A DNA stretch of 64,000 nucleotides from Nocardia sp. NBC_00565 (GCF_036345915.1 NZ_CP107785.1:8184001-8248000); one strand, 5' to 3'. Shown: positions 1-8,791, numbered from the stretch's first letter. Made by a program: numbers and translations. Notes: generated by a model not told the origin, from the sequence alone.

Positions 1-267
1 GGTTCCGTCTTCGGCGAGGATATCGACCGGATCGCCGACCCGCGCCAGAAAGCCCTCGAGTACGACGTCGCTGGAGTGCCGGCCGGTGCGGCGGGCGCTG
101 CTGCCGAATGTGGGCGCCGCGTCCGCCGCGAAGCGCAGCACGCTCGGATGGGTGATGACAGTGCCACCGGAGTGGCCGCTGTCGTAATCGCTGCCGTCCC
201 CCGGGGTCGCCACGGCGACCGAATTCGACGCTCCGACAGTTATGCCGAGCGCCACACGCTCTGTCAT
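1..267 (-). CDS. Hsp70/actin-fold (ASKHA) family protein, N-terminal part
   Basis: This is the first 89 codons of a gene that runs out of the window to the left. It starts at ATG 267 and reads MTERVALGITVGASNSVAVA, which resembles the phosphate-1 loop of Hsp70-type ATPases (DnaK has GIDLGTTNS). The position matching the DnaK Asp is a Thr, so this is a divergent member rather than a housekeeping chaperone. A later segment, HPSVLRFAADAAPTFG, fits the usual second strand pair of the fold. It is divergent from iniB with 289 bp between the two starts, so the two genes may share regulation. No clear Shine-Dalgarno is visible. The function is unknown and only the N-terminus can be judged. Confidence 0.6.
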   Translation of the reverse strand, partial: MTERVALGITVGASNSVAVATPGDGSDYDSGHSGGTVITHPSVLRFAADAAPTFGSSARRTGRHSSDVVLEGFLARVGDPVDILAEDGT

Positions 268-556
268 TCGAGAACCCCGTTCGAAAACTGTGTGGTCCGG
301 TAGTCGCTGTTGTCTGGTCGAGAAGGCGGAGTAGACCTGCCAGCCGCAACACTTCTGTCGGTTGCTGGGCGTCCGCCGTTACCGAGTCGGGGAAGGTGCG
401 GGGAAATTCCCCTAATGGTTCGCGTACCCCTAACCGAGTCGTGCGGTGCGCAGTAGGGGCGCGCCCCGTTTCGAAGTAACGCCGGACGTACCTAGCGTGA
501 AATGCATTCCAACGACTGCGGACCGCACGGGTCCGCTCATCCAGGAGATGATTTCG
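268..556. promoter_or_regulatory. divergent control region of iniB and the Hsp70-like gene
   Basis: The 289 bp between the divergent starts contain clustered symmetric elements. GGGGAAATTCCCC at 400-412 has 6-bp arms. CCCCTAA occurs at 409-415 and 427-433, exactly 18 bp apart. ACCGAGTCG is repeated at 381-389 and 433-441. CCCCTA at 427-432 is inverted as TAGGGG at 454-459. GGGGCGCGCCCC at 456-467 is a perfect palindrome. The alternating G4 and C4 blocks look like operator half-sites. In mycobacteria iniBAC is induced by cell-wall inhibitors; whether these blocks mediate that here is inference. Confidence 0.5.
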
Positions 557-3500
557 ATGACACCCAACGCGATTCTGGAGTTCATCCTCAACCTGCTCCG
601 TGACCCTGAGGCCGCGGTGGGTTACTGCGCGAACCCCGGACAGGCGCTGGCAGCTGCCGGTTTGCCCGCGGTCACGCCCGAGGACATCGCCGCCGTCGCC
701 CCCATGGTCGCCGAATCGGCCCTGATCGCGGGCGGTTCGCAGCTGTCGGCGATCGTGGCGGCCGGTGGCGCCGCCGACGCGGGTGCCGCGGCCGCCGCGA
801 GCGCCAATACCGCCGCCGCGGTCGGCGTCGGCGCGGCGGCCGATGCCGGGGTGAACCTCGGCACCGATATCAACCTCGGCGCCGACCTCGGCCTCGATAT
901 CGGCACCGGTCTCGATCTGGCCACCGGCCTCAACGGTGCGATCGGTGCGGGCCTGCAGGCGGGCGCCGACCTCGGTGCGGGAGTGGCGACCGGCCTCGGC
1001 GGCATCGTCAACGCGGGCGCGGGCCTGACCGCCGGACTCGGCGCCGCCGTCGATGCCGGTGTACAAGCCGTCACCGGCCTGACCGCGGGCCTCGGCGCTG
1101 CCCTCGGTGGGTCGGCGCAGGCCGGAGCCGACCTCGGCGCCGGTCTGAGCACGGGCCTGCAAGGCGCGGTGGATGCCGGAACGCAGCTCGTCACCGGCCT
1201 GGGCGCGGCAGTCGGCACCGGGCTGGACGCCGCTATCGGCGGGGGGTTGAACGGCACTATCGGTACGGGTGCACAAGCGATTTCAGGTTTGGAGACGAGC
1301 CTCGGGGGTGCCCTCGATGCGGGTGGACAGGTCGGAGCCGACCTCGGCGCCGGCCTGAACGGCGTCATCGGCGCGGGTACTGACCTGGGCGCGAGCCTGT
1401 CCACCGGCCTCAGCGGAGTCGCCGATGCCGGAGCACAAGCGGCGGCCGGGATCGGCGGTGCGGTGAATGCGGGCGGACAGGTGGGCGCCGGGCTGGGAGC
1501 CGGACTCGGCGGCACGGTGGGTGCCGGGACGCAAGCGATCTCGGGCCTGGAGACAGGGTTGTCCAGCGGACTCGGTGGTGTTGTCGATGCCGGTGCCGAT
1601 CTCGGCGGTGGCCTGTCGACCGGCCTGAATGGTGCCGTCGATGCCGGTGCGCAGGTCGGCTCCGGCCTCGGCGGCGATATCGACGCGGGTGGCGGTCTCT
1701 CGACCGGCCTGAATGGTGCGGTCGATGCCGGTGCGCAGGTTGGTTCGGGCCTCGAGGCAGGCCTCGGTGGTGCAATCGACACCGGTCTCTCGACCGCAAT
1801 CGGTACCACGGCCGACCTGAACACGGAGTTGTCCACAGGTTTGGCGGGTGCGGTGAATGCCGGAACCGAGGCGGGTGCGGATCTGTCCACAGGTGTCGGC
1901 GGCACGATCGGCGGCGGCGCACAGACCGGTGCCGATCTCGGTGCGGGCCTGACGACCGGTCTCGGCGGTGCTGTTGATGCCGGTGCGCAAGCTGCCGGTG
2001 GCTTGGAAACCGGGCTGTCCACCGGACTCGGTGGTGCTGTCGGCGGTGGCGCGCAGGTGGGGACCGATCTCGGTGCCGATTTGTCTGCGGGTCTCGGCGG
2101 TGCTCTCGATGCTGGTGGCGAAGCGGCTGGTGGTCTGGGGACGGGGCTGTCCACGGGGATCGGTGGTGCGCTCGGCGGTGGTGCTCAGGCGGGTGCTGAT
2201 CTCGGTGCTGGCCTGTCGACCGGTCTCGGCGGTGGTGCGCAGGTGGGGACCGATCTCGGTGGCGATTTGTCTGCGGGTCTTGGCGGTGCTGTTGGTGCCG
2301 GTGCGCAGGCTGCTGGTGGTTTGGGGACCGGGCTGTCCAACGGAGTTGGTGGCGCGCTTGGTGGTGGTGCTCAGGCGGGTGCTGACCTTGGTGCGGGCCT
2401 GTCGACCGGTCTCGGCGGTGCTGTTGATGCTGGTGCGCAGGCTGCCGGTGGTCTGGGGACCGGGCTGTCGACCGGACTCGGTGGTGCTGTCGGCGGTGGT
2501 GCGCAGGTGGGGACCGATCTCGGTGCTGATTTGTCTGCGGGTCTCGGCGGTGCAGTTGATGCTGGTGGCGAAGCGGCTGGTGGTCTGGGGACGGGGCTGT
2601 CCACGGGGATCGCTGGTGGTGCTCAGGCTGGTGCCGATTTGGGTGCCGATCTGTCCGCTGGTCTCGGCGGTGCCGTTGATGCTGGTGCGCAGGTGGGGAC
2701 TGGTCTGGAGGCGGGGGTATCGAACGGGGTCGGTGCGGCTGCGGGAGCTGGGGCCGGTGTGGGTGGCGGGGTGGCCACCGGGTTGAACGGGGTTGTCGAT
2801 GCGGGGGCGCAGGCGGCGACTGGGATCGAAGGAGCGTTCGGGGCGGGGGCGCAGGCGGGTGGTGAGCTCGGTGGCGGGTTGGCTACTGGTGTCGGTGGTG
2901 TGCTGGATGCCGGTGCGGGGCTGGGGACCGGGGTGTCGGGCGGAGCGTCGTCCGCGGTCGGTACCGGTGCTCAGGTGACGACCGGGCTGGAATCGAGTCT
3001 GGCCACGGGGGTCGGCGCCGCGCTGGGGGCGGGAGCCGATCTCGGGGGTGGGTTGTCGACCGGTCTGGGTGGTGCTTTCGATGGCTCCACGCAGGTTGGG
3101 TCGGATGTCGAGGCAGGGGTCGGTGGCGCTGTCGACGCTGGTGCACATGCCACGACCGGGCTCTCCAGCGCGATCGGCGGAGCCGCCGATCTGGGTGCCG
3201 GATTGTCCACCGGCGTGGGCGGTGGTGCACAGGCAGGCGCTGATCTCGGTGCTGGTCTGTCATCCGGTTTGAGTGGTGCGCTCAACAGCGGCGTGCACGC
3301 GGGTGGCGGTCTCGGTGCGGGGCTGTCCACAGGTGTGGGTGGTGCTGTTGATGCTGGTGGCCATGCGGTGACCGGCTTGGAGACGGGGCTGTCCACAGGT
3401 GTGGGTGGTGCTGTTGATGCTGGTGGCCATGCGGTGACCGGCTTGGAGACGGGGCTGTCCACAGGTGTGGGTGGTGCTGTTGATGCTGGTGGCCATGCGG

Positions 3501-4207
3501 TGACCGGCTTGGAGACGGGGCTGTCCACAGGTGTGGGTGGTGCTGTTGATGCTGGTGGCCATGCGGTGACCGGCTTGGAGACGGGGCTGTCCACAGGTGT
3601 GGGTGGTGCTGTTGATGCCGGTGGCCACGCGGTGACCGGTCTGGAGACGGGGCTGTCCACCGGACTCGGTGCGGCTGCCGGCGCTGGCGGCGGCGTGTCG
3701 ACGGGGTTGCAGGGCACGGTCGACGCCGGAACGCAGCTCGGTACGGGCCTGGAGACTGGTCTTTCCTCCGGAATCGGCGGCGCGGTCGACGGCGGTGTGC
3801 ACGCCGGAACCGGTGTGTCGACAGGGCTTTCCACGGGTCTCGACGGGTCCGCGAATGCTGGTCTCGGCGGTGGGCTTTCGTCGAGCGTCGACACCACGGT
3901 GCACTCCGGCGGCTCGGTCGGCGGTGCCACGCAGGGGAGCGCGGACGGTGCCGCGGATCTCGGTGGTCACGCGAGTTCGACGCTGACCGGCGGCGCGTCC
4001 TCGACCGTCGGGTCCACCGCGAATACCTGGTCGTCGCTTGATGTTTCGAGCGCCTTCGGTTCCGGACTCGACAGTTCGGCCGGTTCGCACCTGGACACCT
4101 CGGTCACCGGGCACAGCGATACCGGGTTGTTCTCCGATACGCATGCCGGGACCGATCTGGGCGCACATGCGGGCGGCGATATCGCGGGCGACGCCTTCCT
4201 GCACTAA
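557..4207 (+). CDS. iniB: IniB-like Gly/Ala-rich repeat protein
   Basis: First gene of an iniBAC-type operon, which in mycobacteria is induced by isoniazid, ethambutol and other wall inhibitors. The frame is open from 446, but AGGAG at 543-547 places the start at ATG 557, giving MTPNAILEFILNLLRDPEAA and 1216 residues. The first 60 residues match the IniB N-terminal domain (a helix, then a conserved NPGQALAAAGL-like segment). The rest is almost entirely degenerate 11- and 22-residue repeats of the type GLSTGLGGAVDAGAQ, ending in a Ser/Thr/His/Asp-rich tail. M. tuberculosis IniB is under 500 residues, so this one is about 2.5 times longer. No transmembrane segment is obvious. Downstream iniA starts 37 bp later. 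Its biochemical role is not established. Confidence 0.88.
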   Translation: MTPNAILEFILNLLRDPEAAVGYCANPGQALAAAGLPAVTPEDIAAVAPMVAESALIAGGSQLSAIVAAGGAADAGAAAAASANTAAAVGVGAAADAGVNLGTDINLGADLGLDIGTGLDLATGLNGAIGAGLQAGADLGAGVATGLGGIVNAGAGLTAGLGAAVDAGVQAVTGLTAGLGAALGGSAQAGADLGAGLSTGLQGAVDAGTQLVTGLGAAVGTGLDAAIGGGLNGTIGTGAQAISGLETSLGGALDAGGQVGADLGAGLNGVIGAGTDLGASLSTGLSGVADAGAQAAAGIGGAVNAGGQVGAGLGAGLGGTVGAGTQAISGLETGLSSGLGGVVDAGADLGGGLSTGLNGAVDAGAQVGSGLGGDIDAGGGLSTGLNGAVDAGAQVGSGLEAGLGGAIDTGLSTAIGTTADLNTELSTGLAGAVNAGTEAGADLSTGVGGTIGGGAQTGADLGAGLTTGLGGAVDAGAQAAGGLETGLSTGLGGAVGGGAQVGTDLGADLSAGLGGALDAGGEAAGGLGTGLSTGIGGALGGGAQAGADLGAGLSTGLGGGAQVGTDLGGDLSAGLGGAVGAGAQAAGGLGTGLSNGVGGALGGGAQAGADLGAGLSTGLGGAVDAGAQAAGGLGTGLSTGLGGAVGGGAQVGTDLGADLSAGLGGAVDAGGEAAGGLGTGLSTGIAGGAQAGADLGADLSAGLGGAVDAGAQVGTGLEAGVSNGVGAAAGAGAGVGGGVATGLNGVVDAGAQAATGIEGAFGAGAQAGGELGGGLATGVGGVLDAGAGLGTGVSGGASSAVGTGAQVTTGLESSLATGVGAALGAGADLGGGLSTGLGGAFDGSTQVGSDVEAGVGGAVDAGAHATTGLSSAIGGAADLGAGLSTGVGGGAQAGADLGAGLSSGLSGALNSGVHAGGGLGAGLSTGVGGAVDAGGHAVTGLETGLSTGVGGAVDAGGHAVTGLETGLSTGVGGAVDAGGHAVTGLETGLSTGVGGAVDAGGHAVTGLETGLSTGVGGAVDAGGHAVTGLETGLSTGLGAAAGAGGGVSTGLQGTVDAGTQLGTGLETGLSSGIGGAVDGGVHAGTGVSTGLSTGLDGSANAGLGGGLSSSVDTTVHSGGSVGGATQGSADGAADLGGHASSTLTGGASSTVGSTANTWSSLDVSSAFGSGLDSSAGSHLDTSVTGHSDTGLFSDTHAGTDLGAHAGGDIAGDAFLH
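3323..3652 (+). repeat. five tandem 66-bp repeats inside iniB
   Basis: Five consecutive copies of a 66-bp unit (3323, 3389, 3455, 3521 and 3587). Each encodes 22 residues, LSTGVGGAVDAGGHAVTGLETG. The first four copies appear identical in DNA and the last carries only a few substitutions. The rest of the gene shows older, diverged versions of the same period, so this block is a recent expansion by slippage or unequal crossover that preserves frame. Confidence 0.95.
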
Positions 4208-4244
4208 CTAGGTAGCCACAGATATCGTTCTGGAGAGAGGTTCG

Positions 4245-6059
4245 ATGGGGACACCGGCGGTCAATGCTCAACCACCTGCGGTACCGCTGCTTTCGGTACT
4301 CGGTGAAACCATCGCCGCGGCGCGGGCCGCGGGTCGCAATGATCTGGTCGGTCGCCTGGAAGTGGCGGCCGACCGGGTCCGCGATCCGCGGCGCCGCATC
4401 GTGATCGCCGGCCAGCTCGGCCAGGGCAAGAGCTGTTTCGTCAACGCACTATTGAACCTCGAGGTCTGCCCGGTGGGTGACGACGCGACCACCGCCGTCC
4501 CGACCCTGCTCGCGCACGGCCCCGAACCGCGCGCGGAACTCGTCCTCGCCGGTCCGAGTGGTAGCGAGGAAGCACGAGTTCCATTGCCGGTCAACGAGAT
4601 CGGCACCATCACCGCGCGCACGCCGCAGGCACACGGCCGCCGCGTGCTGCGCATCGAGATCCAGCTGCCGAATCCGCTGCTCGCCGACGGTATCGTCCTG
4701 GTGGACACCCCCGGCGTCGGCGGGCACGGAAGTTCTTATGCGGCAGGCGTACTCGGCATGGTCGCGACCGCCGACGCGGTCCTGGTCCTGTCCGACGCGT
4801 CCACCGAAATCACCGAACCGGAACTGGCCTTCCTCCGCCAGGTCCGCGAGCTGTGCCCGACCACCGCACTGCTGCTCACCAAGACCGACCTGTATCCGCA
4901 TTGGCGTCAGGTCCATCAGGCCGATCAGGGCCATCTGGCCCGCGCGCGGGTCGAGGTCCCCATCATCCCGGTCTCCGCGCTACTGCGCGGCCACGCGATG
5001 CGCCTGCAGGACCAACAGCTCGGCCTCGAATCCGGCTTCGGCCCGCTGTATCAGTTCCTGCGCGATCAGGTAGTGGCCCGCGATCAGGCGGCCACCCGGC
5101 TCGCGGTAGCCCACGATATCCAGTCGGCCGCAGAGCATTTGGCGCTAGCACTCGGCAGTGAACTGGTCGCGCTGCGCGATCCCCGCCAGGGCGCGATGGC
5201 GGTTCGTGAGCTGCAGTCGGCGAAAACCGCGGCTGAGGACCTGCACCGACGCACCTCGGCCTGGCAGCTGACCCTCTCCGACGGCATCACCGACCTGGCG
5301 GGCGATGTCGATCACGATCTGCGCGACCGCCTGCGCGAGATCGCCAGAACCGGCGAGGAGTGGATCGATGGCCACGACCCGGGCCGGCATTGGGACCGGA
5401 TCACCGAATGGCTCACCGGCGATATCGACACCGCGCTCGGCGACAACCTGCTCTGGACGCATACCCGGGCGGTCGAGCTCGCCGAGCGGGTCGCCGAACA
5501 CTTCGCCGAACTCGGCGCGGTCGACCTGCCCGATGTCAGCTCCGGCCTGCACACCGAAGGCACCCGAACCGACTCGGGCACCCTCGCCGATCTGGAGCCC
5601 GATATCGGCTTCGGCAGCAAGATCCTGGTCGGCATGCGCGGCTCCTATGGTGGCGTGCTGATGGTCGGCCTCGCCACCACCTTCGCCGGACTCGCGATGC
5701 TCAATCCGATCTCCATCGGCGCCGGTGTGCTGGTGGGCGGCAAGGCCTTCCGCGATGACAAGCAGGCCAGGCTGGCCCGGCGCCGCAACGAGGCGAAGGT
5801 CGCCATCCGGCGCTTCATCGACGATGTGGCCTTCCACGCGGCCAAGGAATCCAAGGATCGGCTGCACCGTATCCATCGCGCGCTGCGCGACCACTACACC
5901 GGTATCGCGGAACGCAGCCTGCGATCGATCGACGATTCGCTGCGCGCCACCCAGGAGGCCGCGAATATGGAGGCGGCGCGGCGGGCCGAGCGCTGCGCGG
6001 TGCTCGAACGGCAGCTGCGGGTGGTCGCCGAGCTGCGTCGCTATGCGGACGCTATGTAA
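4245..6059 (+). CDS. iniA: IniA, bacterial dynamin-like GTPase
   Basis: Large membrane-associated GTPase of the dynamin-like family. It starts at ATG 4245 behind GAGAGG, 37 bp after iniB, and is 604 residues long. The G1 P-loop GQLGQGKS is at residues 56-63, the G2 threonines lie in DATTAVPT near 80-87, G3 DTPG is at 154-157 and G4 TKTD at 212-215. A hydrophobic hairpin (GVLMVGLATTFAGLAMLNP and following residues) near 470-500 is the likely membrane paddle. The C-terminus is helical and charged. The mycobacterial IniA structure shows a dynamin fold and the protein remodels lipid membranes; a similar wall-stress role here is inferred. It pairs with iniC downstream. Confidence 0.92.
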   Translation: MGTPAVNAQPPAVPLLSVLGETIAAARAAGRNDLVGRLEVAADRVRDPRRRIVIAGQLGQGKSCFVNALLNLEVCPVGDDATTAVPTLLAHGPEPRAELVLAGPSGSEEARVPLPVNEIGTITARTPQAHGRRVLRIEIQLPNPLLADGIVLVDTPGVGGHGSSYAAGVLGMVATADAVLVLSDASTEITEPELAFLRQVRELCPTTALLLTKTDLYPHWRQVHQADQGHLARARVEVPIIPVSALLRGHAMRLQDQQLGLESGFGPLYQFLRDQVVARDQAATRLAVAHDIQSAAEHLALALGSELVALRDPRQGAMAVRELQSAKTAAEDLHRRTSAWQLTLSDGITDLAGDVDHDLRDRLREIARTGEEWIDGHDPGRHWDRITEWLTGDIDTALGDNLLWTHTRAVELAERVAEHFAELGAVDLPDVSSGLHTEGTRTDSGTLADLEPDIGFGSKILVGMRGSYGGVLMVGLATTFAGLAMLNPISIGAGVLVGGKAFRDDKQARLARRRNEAKVAIRRFIDDVAFHAAKESKDRLHRIHRALRDHYTGIAERSLRSIDDSLRATQEAANMEAARRAERCAVLERQLRVVAELRRYADAM

Positions 6060-6082
6060 CCGGCCATCGCCGCGCCGAGCGA

Positions 6083-7663
6083 ATGGGACGCCGGTACGGT
6101 AACCCCGTGAGAAGAGACGTGACCCGGCACGACGCCCGGCGGGCGCCCGGCATCGTCGCCGAGGCGCATCAGCTGGTCGCCACGGCCAGGCAGGCCTTTC
6201 CGCGCGAGCCGCGGCCGCGTGCGCTGCTCGCCGACTGTGCCCGACGCCTGGATCAACCGCTGCGGGTGGCGCTGGCGGGTTCGTTGAAGGCGGGCAAGTC
6301 GACCCTGCTCAACTCCCTGGTCGGTCAGGACATCGCGCCGACCGATGCGACTGAGTGCACCCGCGTGGTCACCTGGTACCGCAACGGCTCGACCCCGAGC
6401 GTCACGGCATACGCGCCAGATGGCTCGACGGCGAATGTGGTGGTACGCCGCGGCAGTGGCACGCACGGGCTGACCTTCGATCTGGAGCGACTGAACTGGA
6501 ACGCGCCGGGCCCGCGCGAGGTCGACCATCTCGAGGTCGAGTGGCCCGCCGCCGCACTGGCGAATACCACCATCATCGATACCCCGGGGACGTCGTCGCT
6601 GTCGCGGGAGGTGTCGCTGCGCACCGCGCGACTGCTCACGCCCGACGACGACGATCGCGATATGGCGGGAGTGTCGATTCCCGGGGCCGACGCCGTGGTG
6701 TATCTGCTACGTAGGCTGGACGAGGCCGACGTTCGTTTCCTCGAACAGGTCGGTGCCGGAGCGGCTGGGGCACAGGGCATTTCGGGTCCGCTGGGGGTGA
6801 TCGGGGTCGTCTCGCGCGCCGACGAGATCGGGGCAGGCCGGATCGACGCACTGCATTCCGCGCGCGATGTCGCCGTGCGCTTTGCCGGAGAGCTGGAGCG
6901 AACCGGGCTGTGCCAGGCCGTGATTCCGGTCGCCGGTCTCCTCGCGTTCGCCGCGGCGACCCTGCGTCAACAGGAATTCGCCGCCTTCGAGGCATTGGCC
7001 CAGGTTCCGGTCGATGAACTGAGCGCCGCACTGCTCTCGGCCGATCGCTTCGCGCGCCCCGATATCGTGCTGCCGGTTCCGCCCGAACTCCGTGCCCAAC
7101 TCGCCGAACGCTTCGGCCTGTTCGGAATCCGCATGGCGGTCACGCTGATCCGGCTCGGGGTGCGCGATTCCGCCACGCTGGCCGCGGAATTGACCAACCG
7201 CAGCGGCGTCGACGAACTGCGCTCGGTGCTCGACGTCCAATTCGCCCAGCGCGCCGACCAACTCAAGGCCCACTCGGCACTGACCGCCCTGGCCCGCGTC
7301 CTCACCGCGTATCCGGGCACCCCCGCCGACCAGCTGCTACCGCGCGTCCATACGCTGCTCGCCGACGTTCACGGCTTCGCCGAACTCCGTCTACTCGGCC
7401 GCCTGCGCACCGATGAATTGCCGCTGCCCGCGGACGATCTCGCCGAACTGCACCGACTGATCGGCGGCTCGGGCGTCGCCCCGCACCTGCGCCTCGGCGT
7501 CCCTTTCGACGCGGACCCGCGTATCCAACGCGCACAAGCCATGGCGGCGGTCCGAAAGTGGCGCGCCCGCGCCCGCCACCCACTGGCCGATCAATTCACC
7601 ACCACCGCCTGCCTCACCGCGGCCCGGAGTGCCGAGGGCACATTGAGCCTGCTGCCGGAGTGA
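6083..7663 (+). CDS. iniC: IniC, second dynamin-like GTPase
   Basis: Third gene of the iniBAC operon, 23 bp after iniA. It carries a dynamin-like GTPase domain. The P-loop AGSLKAGKST spans residues 65-74 from ATG 6083, and G3 DTPG is at 166-169. The expected G4 (N/T-K-x-D) is replaced by SRAD in the strand VIGVVSRAD, a departure shared by some dynamin relatives. No strong transmembrane segment is visible, unlike IniA. GTG at 6107 or 6119 would shorten the N-terminus by 8 or 12 residues; no convincing ribosome site separates them. The protein is 526 residues from ATG 6083. IniC probably acts with IniA in membrane or wall stress. The 207 bp after it hold only a weak antisense reading frame. Confidence 0.9.
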   Translation: MGRRYGNPVRRDVTRHDARRAPGIVAEAHQLVATARQAFPREPRPRALLADCARRLDQPLRVALAGSLKAGKSTLLNSLVGQDIAPTDATECTRVVTWYRNGSTPSVTAYAPDGSTANVVVRRGSGTHGLTFDLERLNWNAPGPREVDHLEVEWPAAALANTTIIDTPGTSSLSREVSLRTARLLTPDDDDRDMAGVSIPGADAVVYLLRRLDEADVRFLEQVGAGAAGAQGISGPLGVIGVVSRADEIGAGRIDALHSARDVAVRFAGELERTGLCQAVIPVAGLLAFAAATLRQQEFAAFEALAQVPVDELSAALLSADRFARPDIVLPVPPELRAQLAERFGLFGIRMAVTLIRLGVRDSATLAAELTNRSGVDELRSVLDVQFAQRADQLKAHSALTALARVLTAYPGTPADQLLPRVHTLLADVHGFAELRLLGRLRTDELPLPADDLAELHRLIGGSGVAPHLRLGVPFDADPRIQRAQAMAAVRKWRARARHPLADQFTTTACLTAARSAEGTLSLLPE

Positions 7664-7870
7664 TTTCGGTGTACACCATCGATTGATGCGGCGGCGGTTC
7701 CGGCTATAGCGGACCGTTGGCATTCGTCGATGCCCTCGAAGAGGCGCAGGCCGCGGCGAGCCTCGTCGAGACCGGAGGCCAGTTGTTCGTAGGAAACGCA
7801 TGACACATCATTATTCGTGTTGATCTGGCCCTCAGGGGTACGCCTGAAGTACCCAACCAGGGAGAACGCA

Positions 7871-8515
7871 ATGACTCAGCAGAATGTGGTGAACGCATTG
7901 TTGGACCGGGCGGGCACCGGGTACGCGGCCGAGGCCGGAATTGCCCTGGCCGATAAACCGGCTCCGCTGTTCCAACTGCTCATGCTCGCCGAATTGCTCA
8001 GCACCCGGATCTCCGCCGGTATCGCGGTGGCCGCGGCCAAGGAATTGGTGAGTACCGGATATCGCACCCCGCGCCGGGTCGCCGACGCCGACTGGCAGGA
8101 GTTGGTCGACGCCCTCGGCCGGGCGCATTACAAACGCTACGACGAAAGCACGGCTTCGCGCCTGGGTGCCAACGCTTCGCGTGTCCTGGACCGCTACGAC
8201 GGCGACCTGCGCAAACTGGCCGAGGAAGCGGGTCACGACCCGACCCGCACCGCGCAACTGCTGCAACAGTTCCAGGGCATCGGCCCCACCGGCAGCGATA
8301 TCTTCTTGCGCGAGGTCCAAGACATATGGACCTGGGCTCGACCACATTTCGACGAACGCGCCCTGCGCGGCGCGGAGCGGGTCGAGCTGCCGACCGACCC
8401 GGATCGGCTCGCTGATCTGGCTCCGGAAAATCACACCGCCGAGTTGGCCGCCGCACTGGTCCGCGTCACGTTGGACAACGAGATCGCCGAACAGGTCCGC
8501 GCCGCCACCAGCTGA
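7871..8515 (+). CDS. HhH-GPD-like (endonuclease III-type) protein, probably non-catalytic
   Basis: Starts at ATG 7871 behind GGGAG, giving 214 residues. The all-helical sequence follows the endonuclease III layout: a helical core with TRISAGIAVAAAKEL and YRTPRRVADADWQELVDALG, then a helix-hairpin-helix GIGPTGSDIF at about 136-145. In active bifunctional glycosylases the residue after this hairpin is a catalytic Lys (PGVGRKTA); here the equivalent stretch has none. No C-terminal cysteine cluster for a 4Fe-4S centre is present. It is therefore probably a DNA-binding or structurally related protein rather than a repair lyase. It stands alone and converges on the XRE gene 3 bp downstream. Confidence 0.6.
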   Translation: MTQQNVVNALLDRAGTGYAAEAGIALADKPAPLFQLLMLAELLSTRISAGIAVAAAKELVSTGYRTPRRVADADWQELVDALGRAHYKRYDESTASRLGANASRVLDRYDGDLRKLAEEAGHDPTRTAQLLQQFQGIGPTGSDIFLREVQDIWTWARPHFDERALRGAERVELPTDPDRLADLAPENHTAELAAALVRVTLDNEIAEQVRAATS

Positions 8516-8518
8516 CGC

Positions 8519-8791
8519 TCAGGTGATCTGCACCCGCACCCGCATACCCGCCGCGGCGACCATATTGACCAGCGCATCCAGGCTGAACAGGTGCGTCTTA
8601 CCGCCCAGGAGATCGGAGATCCGCGGGGCGGTCACGCCTAGGTGCTCGGCGGCCGCCTCCCGACTCCAGCCCTGTGCGGCGATCCGGTCGGTCAGTTCGA
8701 ATATCAGCTGCGACCGCAGCCGCATGTTCTCGACATCGCGTGTGGTGTCGGTGACCGCGTCCCATACGATGTCGAAGATTTTTTCGGCCAT
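8519..8791 (-). CDS. XRE-family antitoxin-like DNA-binding protein, orphan
   Basis: A 90-residue protein with a helix-turn-helix at about 43-65 (SREAAAEHLGVTAPRISDLLGGK) followed by HLFSLDALVNMVAAAGMRV. This is the typical architecture of HigA-type antitoxins paired with RelE/HigB-like or Gp49-like toxins. GAAGGTGGG lies upstream of the ATG. Such antitoxins usually sit just downstream of their toxin, but the 171 bp between this gene and the divergent Nudix gene hold no plausible toxin frame and the other side is the HhH gene. It therefore looks like an orphan, kept perhaps as a regulator. Confidence 0.75.
   Translation of the reverse strand: MAEKIFDIVWDAVTDTTRDVENMRLRSQLIFELTDRIAAQGWSREAAAEHLGVTAPRISDLLGGKTHLFSLDALVNMVAAAGMRVRVQIT

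Noticed and set aside
622..2154. Very long minus-strand open frames (also 1283-3148, 2971-3930) opposite iniB
   Set aside because: They mirror the Gly/Ala repeat codons and contain only Pro/Ala/Arg or Thr/Arg-rich sequence. No start site, family or codon-bias support; they are by-products of the repeat and high GC.
7591..7806. 71-residue minus-strand frame MSCVSYEQLASGLDEARRGL... after iniC
   Set aside because: It overlaps the end of iniC by 73 bp, has no ribosome site and no recognisable domain. The plus strand here also reads a short plausible peptide, so the stretch may be a gene remnant, but neither can be supported.
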